This document shows positions 1-8,894 of a stretch of DNA of 64,000 bases, one piece after another. The number at the start of each line of letters is the position of its first letter. The stretch's first letter is position 1. The notes under the pieces are model-generated. The model was not told where the DNA came from and made no database searches. It saw nothing but the letters and a program-made list of their open reading frames with translations. The position numbers were made by a program, and so were the translations under genes. This DNA comes from Sporosarcina sp. ACRSM (GTDB taxonomy: Bacteria > Bacillota > Bacilli > Bacillales_A > Planococcaceae), in the NCBI RefSeq assembly GCF_022346545.1, contig NZ_JAKRNU010000005.1, positions 1 to 64,000 of the forward strand, in the 5' to 3' direction.

Positions 1-600
<600 letters not shown>

Positions 601-760
601 AGAAGAAAATGAATAGCTCATTTCTTGCTGACTTTGAATCCGAAGATTCGTTTGTGTTTGTGTCCCCAACAGAGTTGGTTCAACAAACTGTATTTGTTAA
701 CGTTTTGCTGTTCAGTTTTCAAGGTTCATGTCGCCGCAGCGTTTCAGCGACAACTCTTAT

Positions 761-789
761 ATCTTAGCATTTTACCAATTTGATGTCAA
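761..789 (-). promoter_or_regulatory. rRNA operon promoter P2 (sigma-A)
   Basis: On the minus strand TTGACA is followed by 17 bp and then TAAGAT, about 155 bp upstream of the mature 16S 5' end. This is the usual position for the downstream rrn promoter in Bacillales. Confidence 0.85.
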
Positions 790-925
790 CAACTTTTTCG
801 ACATCCCTTTTTGCTTCCGCATTTCAGAAGCGCAAGGTTTACTATCGTAACATTTGCATACAAGTTAGTCAACAATCAATTATAATTTTCGTCGTTTATG
901 CTCACTTGCAAATGCGACGTTTAAT

Positions 926-954
926 AATATACCATCTAATTCTATCGATTGCAA
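926..954 (-). promoter_or_regulatory. rRNA operon promoter P1 (sigma-A)
   Basis: On the minus strand TTGCAA, a 17-bp spacer and TATATT lie 165 bp upstream of P2. Tandem promoters at this spacing are typical of Bacillus-type rrn operons. Confidence 0.65.
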
Positions 955-1300
955 CATTTATTTCAAATAGTGTTCGTAAAAGGTAATAGGATCAAACAAA
1001 CATTAAATGGCTCGTTCTTCTTTTCGTTACACTTTCCAAACCGGTGACTCTTTTCTTCAGCAGTTCCTCGATTCATTTGTTACCGCATTTTCTGCTCGGA
1101 TGAAGCCAATGTTCAAATAAATACCAATAAAAGTTTGGGAGCATGAAGTATTATTCACAACTGTTAAAAGAAATACAAAAAAGGAAGAGGAAAGATTAGT
1201 TACGATAATAACTTCTATACATCAGCAGTTGTGTAGCAAATGTGTTGTATTTGTGTTGTGTTCATTTATTTTCAATCGTTTTTAACCGTAAATTCCAAAA
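955..1300. other. AT-rich intergenic stretch with no supported gene
   Basis: The segment lies between the rrn promoters and the tRNA terminator. I found no reading frame with a ribosome binding site, no clear hairpin and no repeat. A 36-codon frame starting at 1007 has no Shine-Dalgarno sequence and was not called. Confidence 0.5.
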
Positions 1301-1301
1301 A

Positions 1302-1342
1302 TAAAAAAGACCCCAAACGTTTTCACATCAACGTTTGGGGTC
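1302..1342 (-). terminator. Terminator downstream of tRNA-Arg
   Basis: A perfect 11-bp stem (GACCCCAAACG / CGTTTGGGGTC) has a 12-nt loop and is followed on the minus strand by a T-run. Its other side is also T-rich, so it could work in both directions. Confidence 0.9.
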
Positions 1343-1380
1343 ATTTTTATTTCTAATCGTTTTCAAAATTCATCTTAAAA

Positions 1381-1454
<74 letters not shown>

Positions 1455-1492
1455 ATGTTCCAAACAATCACAGGATTGTGAGGACATTTATT

Positions 1493-1521
1493 ACTATAGA
1501 ATGGGTTGCACATAAAGTCAA
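1493..1521 (-). promoter_or_regulatory. Sigma-A promoter of tRNA-Arg
   Basis: TTGACT, 17 bp and TATAGT lie on the minus strand about 40 bp upstream of the tRNA 5' end, between the tRNA and the remnant 3' end of ysnB. Confidence 0.85.
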
Positions 1522-1530
1522 CACTATTTT

Positions 1531-2025
1531 TTAAAACTTTTTTATTTCAATCGAATCAATTGTTTCATGCGCCATATTTTTAAACATTACATTCACTGTT
1601 TCATCCCATTCTACAACGGCATAAGTCGCCTCTTTCCCGCCTCTCGGCAACCTAGTGCTTCCCGGGTTCAAAAATAAGATCCCATCCTGCATTTCCGCAC
1701 CTTATAGATGTGAATGACCAAATAGCACAATATCAGCGCCCATTTCTTTCGCGCTATAGTAAAGACTCATCAAAGACTGGTTCACATCATGTTCATGTCC
1801 ATGGACAGTGAGGATTGACTTTCCTTGAAGCTCCACCAAAAGAATTGAAGGAAAACGATTATCGCGGTCGCAATTTCCACGGACGATGTGTATATTTTGT
1901 AAAATTGGATCGTCAAATTGTAGTTCACTATCACCGCAATGAAAGATGGCATCCGCAAGAAGGGAGGAAACGGCTGTCACCGTTTCCTTATCTCCGTGTG
2001 AATCACTCATCACAATCAGCTTCAT
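1531..2025 (-). pseudogene. ysnB: YsnB-type metallophosphoesterase interrupted by an in-frame TAA
   Basis: The family is YfcE/MJ0936-like phosphodiesterases, single-domain metal-dependent enzymes of about 165-170 residues. Residues 1-107 carry the metal-binding motifs: SDSHGD near residue 7, HCGDSE near 29, RGNCD near 49, VHGHEHD near 74 and FGHSH near 102. Codon 108 is TAA (1702-1704). The same frame then stays open for 56 more sense codons to a TAA at 1531 and includes the conserved LNPGS and LPRGG segment. Without the stop the protein would be 164 aa, normal for the family. Its start codon overlaps the rdgB stop (TAATG). A single substitution or a base-call error explains it best. The truncated product would lose the C-terminal strands but keep most metal ligands. 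Confidence 0.85.
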
Positions 2026-2630
2026 TACTGATCACCTTCCATATATTGAGGAAGCTTGGATTTCAACTTTGAAAGAGCCGCACCGCGATGGGAAATTGCA
2101 CTTTTCTCTTCAGGTGATAATTCCGCCATCGTCCGCTTTTGTTCAGGCAGGTAAAAAATCGGGTCATAGCCGAACCCATTCGTTCCTTGTCGCTTCGAAT
2201 GAATGATTCCTTCGCAACTTCCCGAGAACGTCTCCGTTTCAATTCCTGGACCCGCAACTGCAAGCACACATCGGAAACGTGCAATACGCGCTTCTTCAGG
2301 AGTCTTTGCCAACTCTCCAAGCACTTTGTCGATGTTTGCGTCATCATTCTTCTCCAAGCCTGCATAACGGGCGGAGTATACGCCCGGAGCTCCATCAAGT
2401 GCATCAATTTCCAAACCGCTATCGTCTGCAATGACGATTTTACCTAGTAGATTCGCCACTGTCTCCGCTTTTAAAATCGCATTTTCCTCAAAAGTGGTGC
2501 CCGTCTCTTCCACATCGATATTTCCTTCAATATCATTCAATGTAAGGACTTGTACACCAAAGGGTTTGAATAACGTCTCGAAATCTTTTGCTTTTCCCTG
2601 ATTGTTTGTTGCAATGAGTACTTCTTTCAT
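2025..2630 (-). CDS. rdgB: XTP/dITP diphosphatase (RdgB/HAM1 family)
   Basis: Cytosolic house-cleaning enzyme that hydrolyses non-canonical purine nucleotides (XTP, dITP, ITP) to monophosphate and pyrophosphate, keeping them out of DNA and RNA. The 201-aa length is normal. Family motifs are visible: [11 protein letters not shown] at 7-17, TGTTFEENA near 43, [16 protein letters not shown] near 68, [11 protein letters not shown] near 150 and the C-terminal SHRG. It is the counterpart of B. subtilis ysnA. It overlaps rph by 4 bp (ATGA) and the broken ysnB by 1 bp, so the three are probably translationally coupled. Confidence 0.95.
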   Translation of the reverse strand: MKEVLIATNNQGKAKDFETLFKPFGVQVLTLNDIEGNIDVEETGTTFEENAILKAETVANLLGKIVIADDSGLEIDALDGAPGVYSARYAGLEKNDDANIDKVLGELAKTPEEARIARFRCVLAVAGPGIETETFSGSCEGIIHSKRQGTNGFGYDPIFYLPEQKRTMAELSPEEKSAISHRGAALSKLKSKLPQYMEGDQ

Positions 2631-3385
2631 GAATGATCCTCCTCTTTCTGTCCAATCATTTGACCAATTAATCCGAGCGCTTCTGTTTGCATTTCAAATA
2701 ATTGATGGATGCCCTCTTCCGCAAGAGATACAAGTTCATTCATCTCGTCCCGTGTAAATGTCGATTCTTCGCCCGTTCCTTGCAATTCAACAAATGCGCC
2801 TGCGCCCGTCATGACGACATTCATATCGACAGCAGCTTCCGAATCTTCCACATAATCAAGATCCAATATTAATTGGCCTTCGTTCGACTTTCCGACACTT
2901 GTCGCGGCAAGTAGGTCGGTTATCGGAAATTTCTTTAAGTTTTTATCCTTATACAGTTTAGCGATCGCTAACGTCATCGCGACAAATGCACCTGTAATCG
3001 ACGCTGTCCGCGTTCCGCCGTCCGCCTGTATAACGTCACAATCGATCCAAAGGGTCCGCTCTCCAAGCGCCTCCAAATCCATAACTGCCCGCAACGCACG
3101 CCCGATCAAACGTTGTATTTCCATCGTCCGTCCGCCGACTTTTCCTCGCGTAGCTTCACGCTGTGTCCGTTGCCCTGTCGCCCGTGGCAACATCGAATAC
3201 TCTGCTGTCACCCATCCTTTTCCCCCGCCTCGAAGAAAATGGGGTACCCGTTCTTCGATTGTTGCCGTGCAAATCACTTTCGTATTGCCGACCGAGATTA
3301 GAACCGAACCTTCAGGGTGCAGCAAATAATCCGTTTCGATTGTAACCGGCCTAATTTCATCAAATTTTCGTCCATCATGTCTCAT
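2627..3385 (-). CDS. rph: Ribonuclease PH
   Basis: Phosphate-dependent 3'-to-5' exoribonuclease that trims tRNA precursors and forms a hexameric ring. The protein has the RNase PH signatures MRHDGRK at the N-terminus, [19 protein letters not shown] and [20 protein letters not shown] chose the ATG at 3385, which gives the conserved MRHDGR start (252 aa). GGAGGG lies 8 nt upstream, and a second ATG directly before it (3388) is possible. The longer frame from 3421 adds residues not seen in the family. In B. subtilis gerM separates rph from racE; here only an intergenic terminator is present. Confidence 0.95.
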   Translation of the reverse strand: MRHDGRKFDEIRPVTIETDYLLHPEGSVLISVGNTKVICTATIEERVPHFLRGGGKGWVTAEYSMLPRATGQRTQREATRGKVGGRTMEIQRLIGRALRAVMDLEALGERTLWIDCDVIQADGGTRTASITGAFVAMTLAIAKLYKDKNLKKFPITDLLAATSVGKSNEGQLILDLDYVEDSEAAVDMNVVMTGAGAFVELQGTGEESTFTRDEMNELVSLAEEGIHQLFEMQTEALGLIGQMIGQKEEDHS

Positions 3386-3446
3386 CATGAGTACCCTCCA
3401 GCTCTCAAATTGCGTTATCATCTTATCATAACCTGTTTCATAGACG

Positions 3447-3482
3447 CAAAAACCCGGGACATCCGTCTGCGGACACCCCGGA
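3447..3482 (-). terminator. Terminator between racE and rph
   Basis: On the minus strand CCGGGGTGTCCG and CGGATGTCCCGGG pair with one bulge and end in TTTTT. It lies directly after the racE stop, so rph probably depends on read-through or its own promoter. Confidence 0.8.
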
Positions 3483-3487
3483 CCTTT

Positions 3488-4282
3488 CTACAGTTGAATA
3501 GTCTTTACTTCCGGCTCTGGAATCGATAGCCAGTCCATCACGATCGAACGAAATTGCTCTACATTTCCCGTTGAAAAGAAAACAGGTAAGACTTTTCGTT
3601 CGGATATTCGTGCAATATTTCTAGCAGCTAGGGTTCTTTCCACATCACGTACCGTCTCTACTGCCGAAGAAATAATGCTTACATTTGCAGGTAGATGCTT
3701 TTCAATATGATGTTGCAAAAGCGGATAATGTGTACACCCTAAAATAGCTGCATCAAAATCCTTGCCAATCATCGATTTCAATGTTTCCGAAACAACTTCA
3801 TTCGCCTGTTCTGATTGGTATTGACCGCTTTCCACAATCGGCACAAACGCCGGACAAGCAAGCGGGTACACCGTTGCAGCCGGCGATAACGAATGGATGG
3901 CATCATTATATGCACCGCTTTTGATTGTACCTTCTGTTCCGAGGACAGCAATTTTCCCTGTTGCAGAAGCGTTCACCGCAGCACGGGCACCCGGAACAAT
4001 CACACCAATAACTGGAAATGAGAATTGCTCTCTTATATCTTCTAGCGCGACGGCGGTTGCCGTATTACAAGCTATGACAAGCATTTTTATGCCTATTTTG
4101 GAAAGAGCCGTTGCCATTTCCATTGTAAACGTCCGTACTTCTTCTACTGGTCTTGGGCCGTACGGACAGCGTGCATCATCTCCCAAGTAAACGATTCGTT
4201 CATATGGTAATTGACTGAGCATTTCTTTCACGACGGTCAAGCCGCCGACGCCCGAATCAATTACACCAATTGGTAAATCCAC
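3488..4282 (-). CDS. racE: Glutamate racemase
   Basis: Converts L-glutamate to D-glutamate for peptidoglycan, in the cytosol and without cofactor. The paired catalytic cysteines are in ACNTAT (Cys72) and GCTHYPLL (Cys183), and Asp9 lies in the IDSGVGGLT segment. The 264-aa length is normal for MurI/RacE. It starts at GTG with GAGGGA upstream. It lies 9 bp after ysmB and is probably cotranscribed with it, as in B. subtilis. Confidence 0.95.
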   Translation of the reverse strand: MDLPIGVIDSGVGGLTVVKEMLSQLPYERIVYLGDDARCPYGPRPVEEVRTFTMEMATALSKIGIKMLVIACNTATAVALEDIREQFSFPVIGVIVPGARAAVNASATGKIAVLGTEGTIKSGAYNDAIHSLSPAATVYPLACPAFVPIVESGQYQSEQANEVVSETLKSMIGKDFDAAILGCTHYPLLQHHIEKHLPANVSIISSAVETVRDVERTLAARNIARISERKVLPVFFSTGNVEQFRSIVMDWLSIPEPEVKTIQL

Positions 4283-4291
4283 TTAAATCCC

Positions 4292-4750
4292 TCAATCCTT
4301 TTTCATCTCTTGATGAAGTTTAGTCAACAGCTCTGAAAACTCTTTAATTTGCCGCACATCAAAGTCAGCTAAGACATTGCTTAAATAATCACGGCGTTTC
4401 TCGATCACTTCTTCTATCACGCGCTCTCCTTCACTCAATAGATGAATGCGGACAACCCGGCGATCCTGTTCATCCCGTACGCGCTTCACAAGATTATTTT
4501 TCTCCATCCGATCAACCAAATCCGTCGTCGTACTGAACGCAAGATACATCTTAGTCGATAAATCCCCAATTGTCATGTCACCGTGTTCAAACAGCCACTG
4601 TAAAGCTACGAATTGTGGCGGCGTAACGGTATAATTGCTCAAAATACGTCGGCCTCTTTGTTTAATGATCGCTGAGATATATCTCAAGTCCTTTTCCATG
4701 CGGGCAACATCATCTATATATTCCTGATTAGGTGTATTTTGCTCCTTCAA
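4292..4750 (-). CDS. ysmB: MarR-family transcriptional regulator (YsmB-like)
   Basis: A winged-helix MarR repressor of 152 aa. It shows an N-terminal dimerisation helix, a recognition helix around LSTKMYLAFSTTTDLVDRME, the wing DEQDRRVVRIHL and C-terminal dimer helices. I chose the TTG at 4750 because GGGAG precedes it by 8 nt; an upstream TTG at 4771 has no ribosome binding site. The position beside racE matches B. subtilis ysmB. The ligand and targets are unknown. Confidence 0.88.
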   Translation of the reverse strand: MKEQNTPNQEYIDDVARMEKDLRYISAIIKQRGRRILSNYTVTPPQFVALQWLFEHGDMTIGDLSTKMYLAFSTTTDLVDRMEKNNLVKRVRDEQDRRVVRIHLLSEGERVIEEVIEKRRDYLSNVLADFDVRQIKEFSELLTKLHQEMKKD

Positions 4751-4849
4751 ATAGATCAGCTCCCAAAACAATTACTGTCTTTCTATTGTCACCTTTTTTT
4801 GTGTTGAAGGCAATACTTTTCCTAGTCTGCGGCCGTAACATCCTACTCC

Positions 4850-4903
4850 AAAAGAAAAAACAGTTGCCGGATGACTGCAGTGTGCAGTCCGTTCAACTGT
4901 TTG
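4850..4903 (-). terminator. Terminator downstream of gerE
   Basis: A long hairpin (AAACAGTTG / CAACTGTTT outer stem, GACTGCA / TGCAGTC inner stem) is followed on the minus strand by TTTTTTCTTTT. It separates gerE from ysmB. Confidence 0.85.
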
Positions 4904-5001
4904 AAAAGTTTATTTAAATATCAGCATGCTACTCTCATATCGTTGCATACCTATACTCGCGCTCATGTATGGTCGACGATCTCCATCATGATCACTTATG
5001 C

Positions 5002-5226
5002 TTAATGCAATTTCAACTCACCTAGCCGCAACAATTCGACTATCGCTTGTGCCCTTCCGGAAACACCTAATTTTTGAATTGTGTTCGAAATATGATTCCG
5101 GACAGTTTTTTCACTAATTCCGAGCCGTCCTGCGATTTCTTTTGTCGTATGATCGTCAACGAGCAGATGAAAGATTTCACGCTCTCTTGCAGTCAGCAAG
5201 GAACGGTTTTTCGATTCTTCTGTCAA
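5002..5226 (-). CDS. gerE: GerE, late mother-cell sporulation regulator
   Basis: A 74-aa LuxR-type DNA-binding protein consisting only of the helix-turn-helix domain (LTAREREIF, then KEIAGRLGISEKTVRNHISN, then IQKLGVSGRAQAIVELL). In Bacillus it modulates coat-protein genes late in sporulation together with sigma-K. It starts at TTG with GGAGGGG 7-8 nt upstream. The sigma-K-type promoter at 5255-5285 and the position beside ysmA agree with this identity. It is a direct indicator of endospore formation. Confidence 0.95.
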   Translation of the reverse strand: MTEESKNRSLLTAREREIFHLLVDDHTTKEIAGRLGISEKTVRNHISNTIQKLGVSGRAQAIVELLRLGELKLH

Positions 5227-5254
5227 GACGCGCCCCTCCTATCCACTTTCACTT

Positions 5255-5285
5255 TAAAATATGTGAAGAGAGAGCGGGCTGTGCC
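5255..5285 (-). promoter_or_regulatory. Sigma-K-type promoter of gerE
   Basis: On the minus strand GGCAC, 17 bp and CATATTTTA are present. This matches the sigma-K pattern AC-N16/17-CATANNNTA. In B. subtilis gerE is a sigma-K gene, so position and motif agree. Confidence 0.75.
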
Positions 5286-5287
5286 GG

Positions 5288-5743
5288 CTACTTGCTCATT
5301 TCCAACCCTAAAAGCGACTTTTCTTCTTCCGTCCACGGAATACCTTTCCCTGAACGCCTGCCTACTTGGACCATTGCACCTCTTCCCGTAAAAACAAGAT
5401 CCCCATTTTCGTTCTTCGCCATATAATGGATATCGACCGAACTCTTGCCGACCGACTCCGCTTTCACAAATATGGAGAGCTGTTCATCGAAAAATACCTG
5501 TTTGACAAAATCGCACTGCAAATCTGCAACAACCGGTATCTTCTCGCCATCCGGATTAAGCCAATCATTCATCAGTCCAATATGCTTAAAATATTCAATT
5601 CTTGCATATTCAAAATAAACAAAGGGTACCGTATTGTTCAAATGGCCGTACATATCCGTATCAGAAAACCGAACCTGTACCGGCACGGAATATGTAAATC
5701 CCGCAACCCATGATGATAGATCATGTATATATGTTTGTTTCAC
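5288..5743 (-). CDS. ysmA: Acyl-CoA thioesterase, 4HBT hotdog fold (YsmA-like)
   Basis: A small cytosolic hotdog-fold thioesterase (151 aa). The N-terminal RFSDTDMYGHLNNTVPFVYFEYAR is the 4-hydroxybenzoyl-CoA thioesterase signature, with the catalytic-type Asp and the H-x-N. The substrate is not evident, though acyl-CoA is likely. I chose the GTG at 5743 because GGAGG lies 9 nt upstream; a TTG two codons earlier is too close to it. It lies between gerE and the sdh genes as in B. subtilis, but a 530-bp repeat-bearing gap and a terminator separate it from sdhB. Confidence 0.88.
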   Translation of the reverse strand: MKQTYIHDLSSWVAGFTYSVPVQVRFSDTDMYGHLNNTVPFVYFEYARIEYFKHIGLMNDWLNPDGEKIPVVADLQCDFVKQVFFDEQLSIFVKAESVGKSSVDIHYMAKNENGDLVFTGRGAMVQVGRRSGKGIPWTEEEKSLLGLEMSK

Positions 5744-5900
5744 TCTCAAACCCCTCCAAACGATAGTAGATTATACTCGATCTTCCCAGTTTACAGTATA
5801 TTCAATTAAAAGTGGGATGAATCTGCATTTTAATGGGGAAAATCCTGAATCACACTTGTTGCTTGTATATATGTTTTCAAACGTAGGATGAAAGGTTAAA

Positions 5901-6220
5901 GGTTGATCACTTACTATTGTATTTTGAGCACTTGGAGGATGCATTGAGCACTTGATAGAAGTTATAATCACTCAAAAGATAGTTTGAGCGTTTGCTACAA
6001 GTTATGATCGCTTAGACGGTGGATTGATCACTTCCCACGTTTTATGAGCGCTCAAACGATGGATTGATCACTCGCCATGTTTTATGGGCGCTTAAACGGC
6101 AGATTGATCACTTGCCATGTTTTATGGGCGCTTAAACGGCAGATTGATCACTTGCCATATTTCATGAGCGCTCAAACGATAGATTGAGCACGTTACGTTA
6201 GATATGATCTCTCCAAAATT
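5901..6220. repeat. 16-unit phased array, 20-bp period (40-bp higher-order unit), core TGAKCRCTY
   Basis: Split into 20-mers from 5901, every one of the 16 units has a variant of the 9-bp core at the same offset (position 5). Alternating units read TGATCACTT and TGAGCGCTC, which gives a 40-bp higher-order repeat. The units at 6081 and 6121 are identical over 20 bp, those at 6101 and 6141 differ at one base, and the ends are more divergent. The core is nearly self-complementary (TGAGCGCTCA). There is no reading frame across the array. The gap 5744-6277 holds nothing else except the sdhB terminator. Confidence 0.92.
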
Positions 6221-6229
6221 TTCCACAAG

Positions 6230-6265
6230 AAAACCCCGCCAGGTATTTTCCTGAGCGGGGTTTTC
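6230..6265 (-). terminator. Terminator of the sdhCAB operon
   Basis: AAAACCCCGC pairs with GCGGGGTTTT across a short internal stem. T-rich ends lie on both sides. It is located 13 bp after the sdhB stop. Confidence 0.9.
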
Positions 6266-6277
6266 GGTAGGTTGAAA

Positions 6278-7084
6278 TCAGTCTACCATATGGTCGCTTC
6301 CGAAGAAGTTTTTAAAGAGTTGAACAGAAGTTGCGCGGTTCATCGCAGCAATCGACGTTGTGAGTGGAATCCCTTTTGGACATGCAACTACACAGTTTTG
6401 TGAGTTACCGCATTCAGTAATTCCTCCGTCTGCCATTATCGTTGCTAAACGCTCGTCCTTATTCATTGCACCTGTTGGATGCGTGTTGAAGAGACGGACT
6501 TGCGAAATAAGCGCTGGACCGATAAAGTCCGTTTTGTCATTGACGTTCGGGCATGCTTCAAGGCATACGCCGCAAGTCATACATTTTGAAAGCTCATATG
6601 CCCATTGACGCTTACGTTCAGGCATACGTGGTCCTTCCCCTAAGTCATAAGTTCCATCGATCGGAACCCAAGCCTTGATTTTTTTCAAGGAATCAAACAT
6701 GAATTCTCTGTCGACAATCAAGTCACGGACAACTGGGAATGTCTTCATCGGTTCAAGTCTGATCGGCTGTGTGAATTGGTCGACTAGCGCTGTACACGAC
6801 TGGCGTGGACGGCCATTGATGACCATAGAACATGCACCACAAACCTCTTCCAGACAGTTCATATCCCAATTAACCGGAGTCGTTTTCTCGCCGTCTGCAT
6901 TCACCGGATTACGGCGAATTTCCATCAGCGCAGAAATAACGTTCATGTTCGGTCTATATTCCAACTCGAATTTTTCCCAATACGGAGTCGATTCAGCTGT
7001 ATCCTGACGAAGAATTTCAAAACGGACAGTTTTTTGTGCCGTCTGTTGTTCACGTTCCTGTACGGCAGTATTTTGCTCGCTCAT
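6278..7084 (-). CDS. sdhB: Succinate dehydrogenase iron-sulfur subunit
   Basis: Electron-transfer subunit of complex II, passing electrons from SdhA flavin to the membrane cytochrome b. It shows the plant-type [2Fe-2S] cysteines (CLEEVCGACS and QSC) and the C-terminal ferredoxin-type CMTCGVCLEACP with a second Cys group near CGNSQNCVVACPKG. The 268-aa length is slightly above the B. subtilis protein because of an N-terminal tail. The ribosome binding site AAAGGAG overlaps the sdhA end, five bases separate the genes, and it is the last gene of sdhCAB. Confidence 0.97.
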   Translation of the reverse strand: MSEQNTAVQEREQQTAQKTVRFEILRQDTAESTPYWEKFELEYRPNMNVISALMEIRRNPVNADGEKTTPVNWDMNCLEEVCGACSMVINGRPRQSCTALVDQFTQPIRLEPMKTFPVVRDLIVDREFMFDSLKKIKAWVPIDGTYDLGEGPRMPERKRQWAYELSKCMTCGVCLEACPNVNDKTDFIGPALISQVRLFNTHPTGAMNKDERLATIMADGGITECGNSQNCVVACPKGIPLTTSIAAMNRATSVQLFKNFFGSDHMVD

Positions 7085-7089
7085 TTACG

Positions 7090-8844
7090 TCAATCTCCTT
7101 TCGTCGCGGAATAGTCGCGTTTACGTGGCGGAACTAGCGAAACGTCGATATCTTCGTAGTGGAAAATCGGAGCAGATTTTCCGTCAAATTTCGCCATTGT
7201 CGTTTTCATGAAGTTTTCATCATCACGTTCCGGGAAGTCCGGTTTGTAATGCGCCCCGCGGCTTTCGTCACGATTTAGTGCACCAAGTGTGATAACACGT
7301 GCTAAGTATAACATGTTTTTCAACTGACGCGTAAATGTCGCACCTTGGTTAGACCATTGTTGTGTATCGTTAATGTTGATATTTTCATAACGTTCAAGAA
7401 GCTCTTGAATTTTTTCGTCTGTTTCTTTCAACTTATCATTATAACGTACAACTGTGACGTTGTCCGTCATCCATTCGCCAAGCTCTTTGTGAAGGATATA
7501 GGCGTTTTCAGTGCCATCCATTTTGAGCGTGTCATCCCACTTCTGCTGCTCATCTTTCACTGCTGTATCGAAGATTGTTGATGGTAGCTCTTCCGCAGTG
7601 CGCTTCAAGCCTTTCATATATTTAACGGCGTTCGGTCCTGCGACCATTCCTCCGTAAATAGCTGAAAGAAGAGAGTTTGCTCCGAGTCGGTTAGCACCGT
7701 GCTGTGAATAATCACATTCACCGGCAGCGAACAGACCTGGTATATTTGTATGTTGATCATAATCAACCCATAGACCACCCATCGAATAGTGAACGGCTGG
7801 GAAGATTTTCATTGGTAATTTACGTGGATCATCGCCTGTGAATTTCTCATAGATTTCAATGATACCACCAAGTTTAATATCTAACTCTCTTGGATCCTTA
7901 TGTGAAAGATCCAAGTAAACCATGTTTTCACCGTTAATGCCGAGTTTTTGATTGACACAAACATCAAAGATTTCACGTGTGGCAACATCACGCGGCACGA
8001 GGTTACCATATGCAGGATATTTTTCCTCAAGGAAGTACCAAGGTTTACCATCTTTGTAAGTCCAAACGCGTCCACCTTCACCACGTGCAGATTCACTCAT
8101 CAGACGAAGTTTATCGTCACCAGGAATTGCCGTCGGGTGGATTTGGATGAACTCACCGTTTGCGTAATACGCACCTTGTTGGTAAACGATGGATGCTGCC
8201 GATCCTGTATTGATAACAGAGTTTGTCGTTTTCCCGAAAATGATCCCAGGGCCTCCAGTAGCCATGATGACTGCGTCACCTTTGAATGCTTGGATTTCCA
8301 TCGTTTTCAAGTTTTGTGCTTTAATACCGCGACAAACGCCTTCATCATCAAGGATCGCTCCTAGGAACTCCCAATGTTCATATTTCTGAACTAATCCATC
8401 CACTTCGAAGCGACGAACTTGCTCATCCAATGCATAAAGGAGTTGTTGACCAGTTGTTGCACCCGCAAATGCTGTACGGTGGTGAAGTGTACCCCCGAAA
8501 CGACGGAAATCCAGAAGTCCTTCAGGTGTCCGGTTGAACATGACGCCCATCCGGTCCAATAAATTGATGATCCCTGGTGCTGCATCCGTCATCGCTTTAA
8601 CAGGCGGCTGATTCGCTAGGAAGTCCCCTCCATATACAGTGTCGTCAAGGTGGATTGCAGGCGAATCGCCTTCCCCTTTCGTATTCACTGCACCGTTGAT
8701 GCCTCCTTGGGCACATACGGAGTGGGAACGTTTAACCGGGACGAGTGAGAACAGGTCAACCGGAGTGCCTGCTTCAGCCGCTTTGATGACTGCCATCAAG
8801 CCTGCAAGACCGCCGCCGACAACAATCAATCTGCTTTTTGCCAT
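7090..8844 (-). CDS. sdhA: Succinate dehydrogenase flavoprotein subunit
   Basis: Catalytic subunit of complex II, oxidising succinate to fumarate at the inner membrane face. It shows the FAD dinucleotide fold VVGGGLAGLMAV at the N-terminus, the histidine of KRSHSVCAQGGINGA that carries covalent FAD in this family, and active-site segments QIHPTAIPG, SARGEGG and HGANRLGANSLLSA. I chose the ATG at 8844 (MAKSRLIVVGG), which has GAGGAG 10 nt upstream and gives 584 aa. The TTG at 8862 overlaps that site. Confidence 0.97.
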   Translation of the reverse strand: MAKSRLIVVGGGLAGLMAVIKAAEAGTPVDLFSLVPVKRSHSVCAQGGINGAVNTKGEGDSPAIHLDDTVYGGDFLANQPPVKAMTDAAPGIINLLDRMGVMFNRTPEGLLDFRRFGGTLHHRTAFAGATTGQQLLYALDEQVRRFEVDGLVQKYEHWEFLGAILDDEGVCRGIKAQNLKTMEIQAFKGDAVIMATGGPGIIFGKTTNSVINTGSAASIVYQQGAYYANGEFIQIHPTAIPGDDKLRLMSESARGEGGRVWTYKDGKPWYFLEEKYPAYGNLVPRDVATREIFDVCVNQKLGINGENMVYLDLSHKDPRELDIKLGGIIEIYEKFTGDDPRKLPMKIFPAVHYSMGGLWVDYDQHTNIPGLFAAGECDYSQHGANRLGANSLLSAIYGGMVAGPNAVKYMKGLKRTAEELPSTIFDTAVKDEQQKWDDTLKMDGTENAYILHKELGEWMTDNVTVVRYNDKLKETDEKIQELLERYENININDTQQWSNQGATFTRQLKNMLYLARVITLGALNRDESRGAHYKPDFPERDDENFMKTTMAKFDGKSAPIFHYEDIDVSLVPPRKRDYSATKGD

Positions 8845-8894
8845 TATTGTTTCACTCCTCAAATTTTAGGTAATCTCAATGTCAATCATAATTT

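Noticed and set aside
1007..1117. Possible 36-codon gene in the rrn upstream region
   Set aside because: No ribosome binding site, no neighbour logic and no recognisable sequence features.
1702..1704. Stop codon read-through or recoding in ysnB
   Set aside because: TAA is not a selenocysteine or pyrrolysine codon and there is no recoding structure that I can see. A mutation or base-call error is simpler.
5771..5971. Open frame on the minus strand across the start of the 20-bp array
   Set aside because: It runs through non-coding repeat, has no ribosome binding site, and the 20-bp period is not a multiple of three.
5901..6220. CRISPR array
   Set aside because: Units are 20 bp, degenerate and without unique spacers, and no cas gene is nearby. 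The spacing is tandem, not repeat-spacer.
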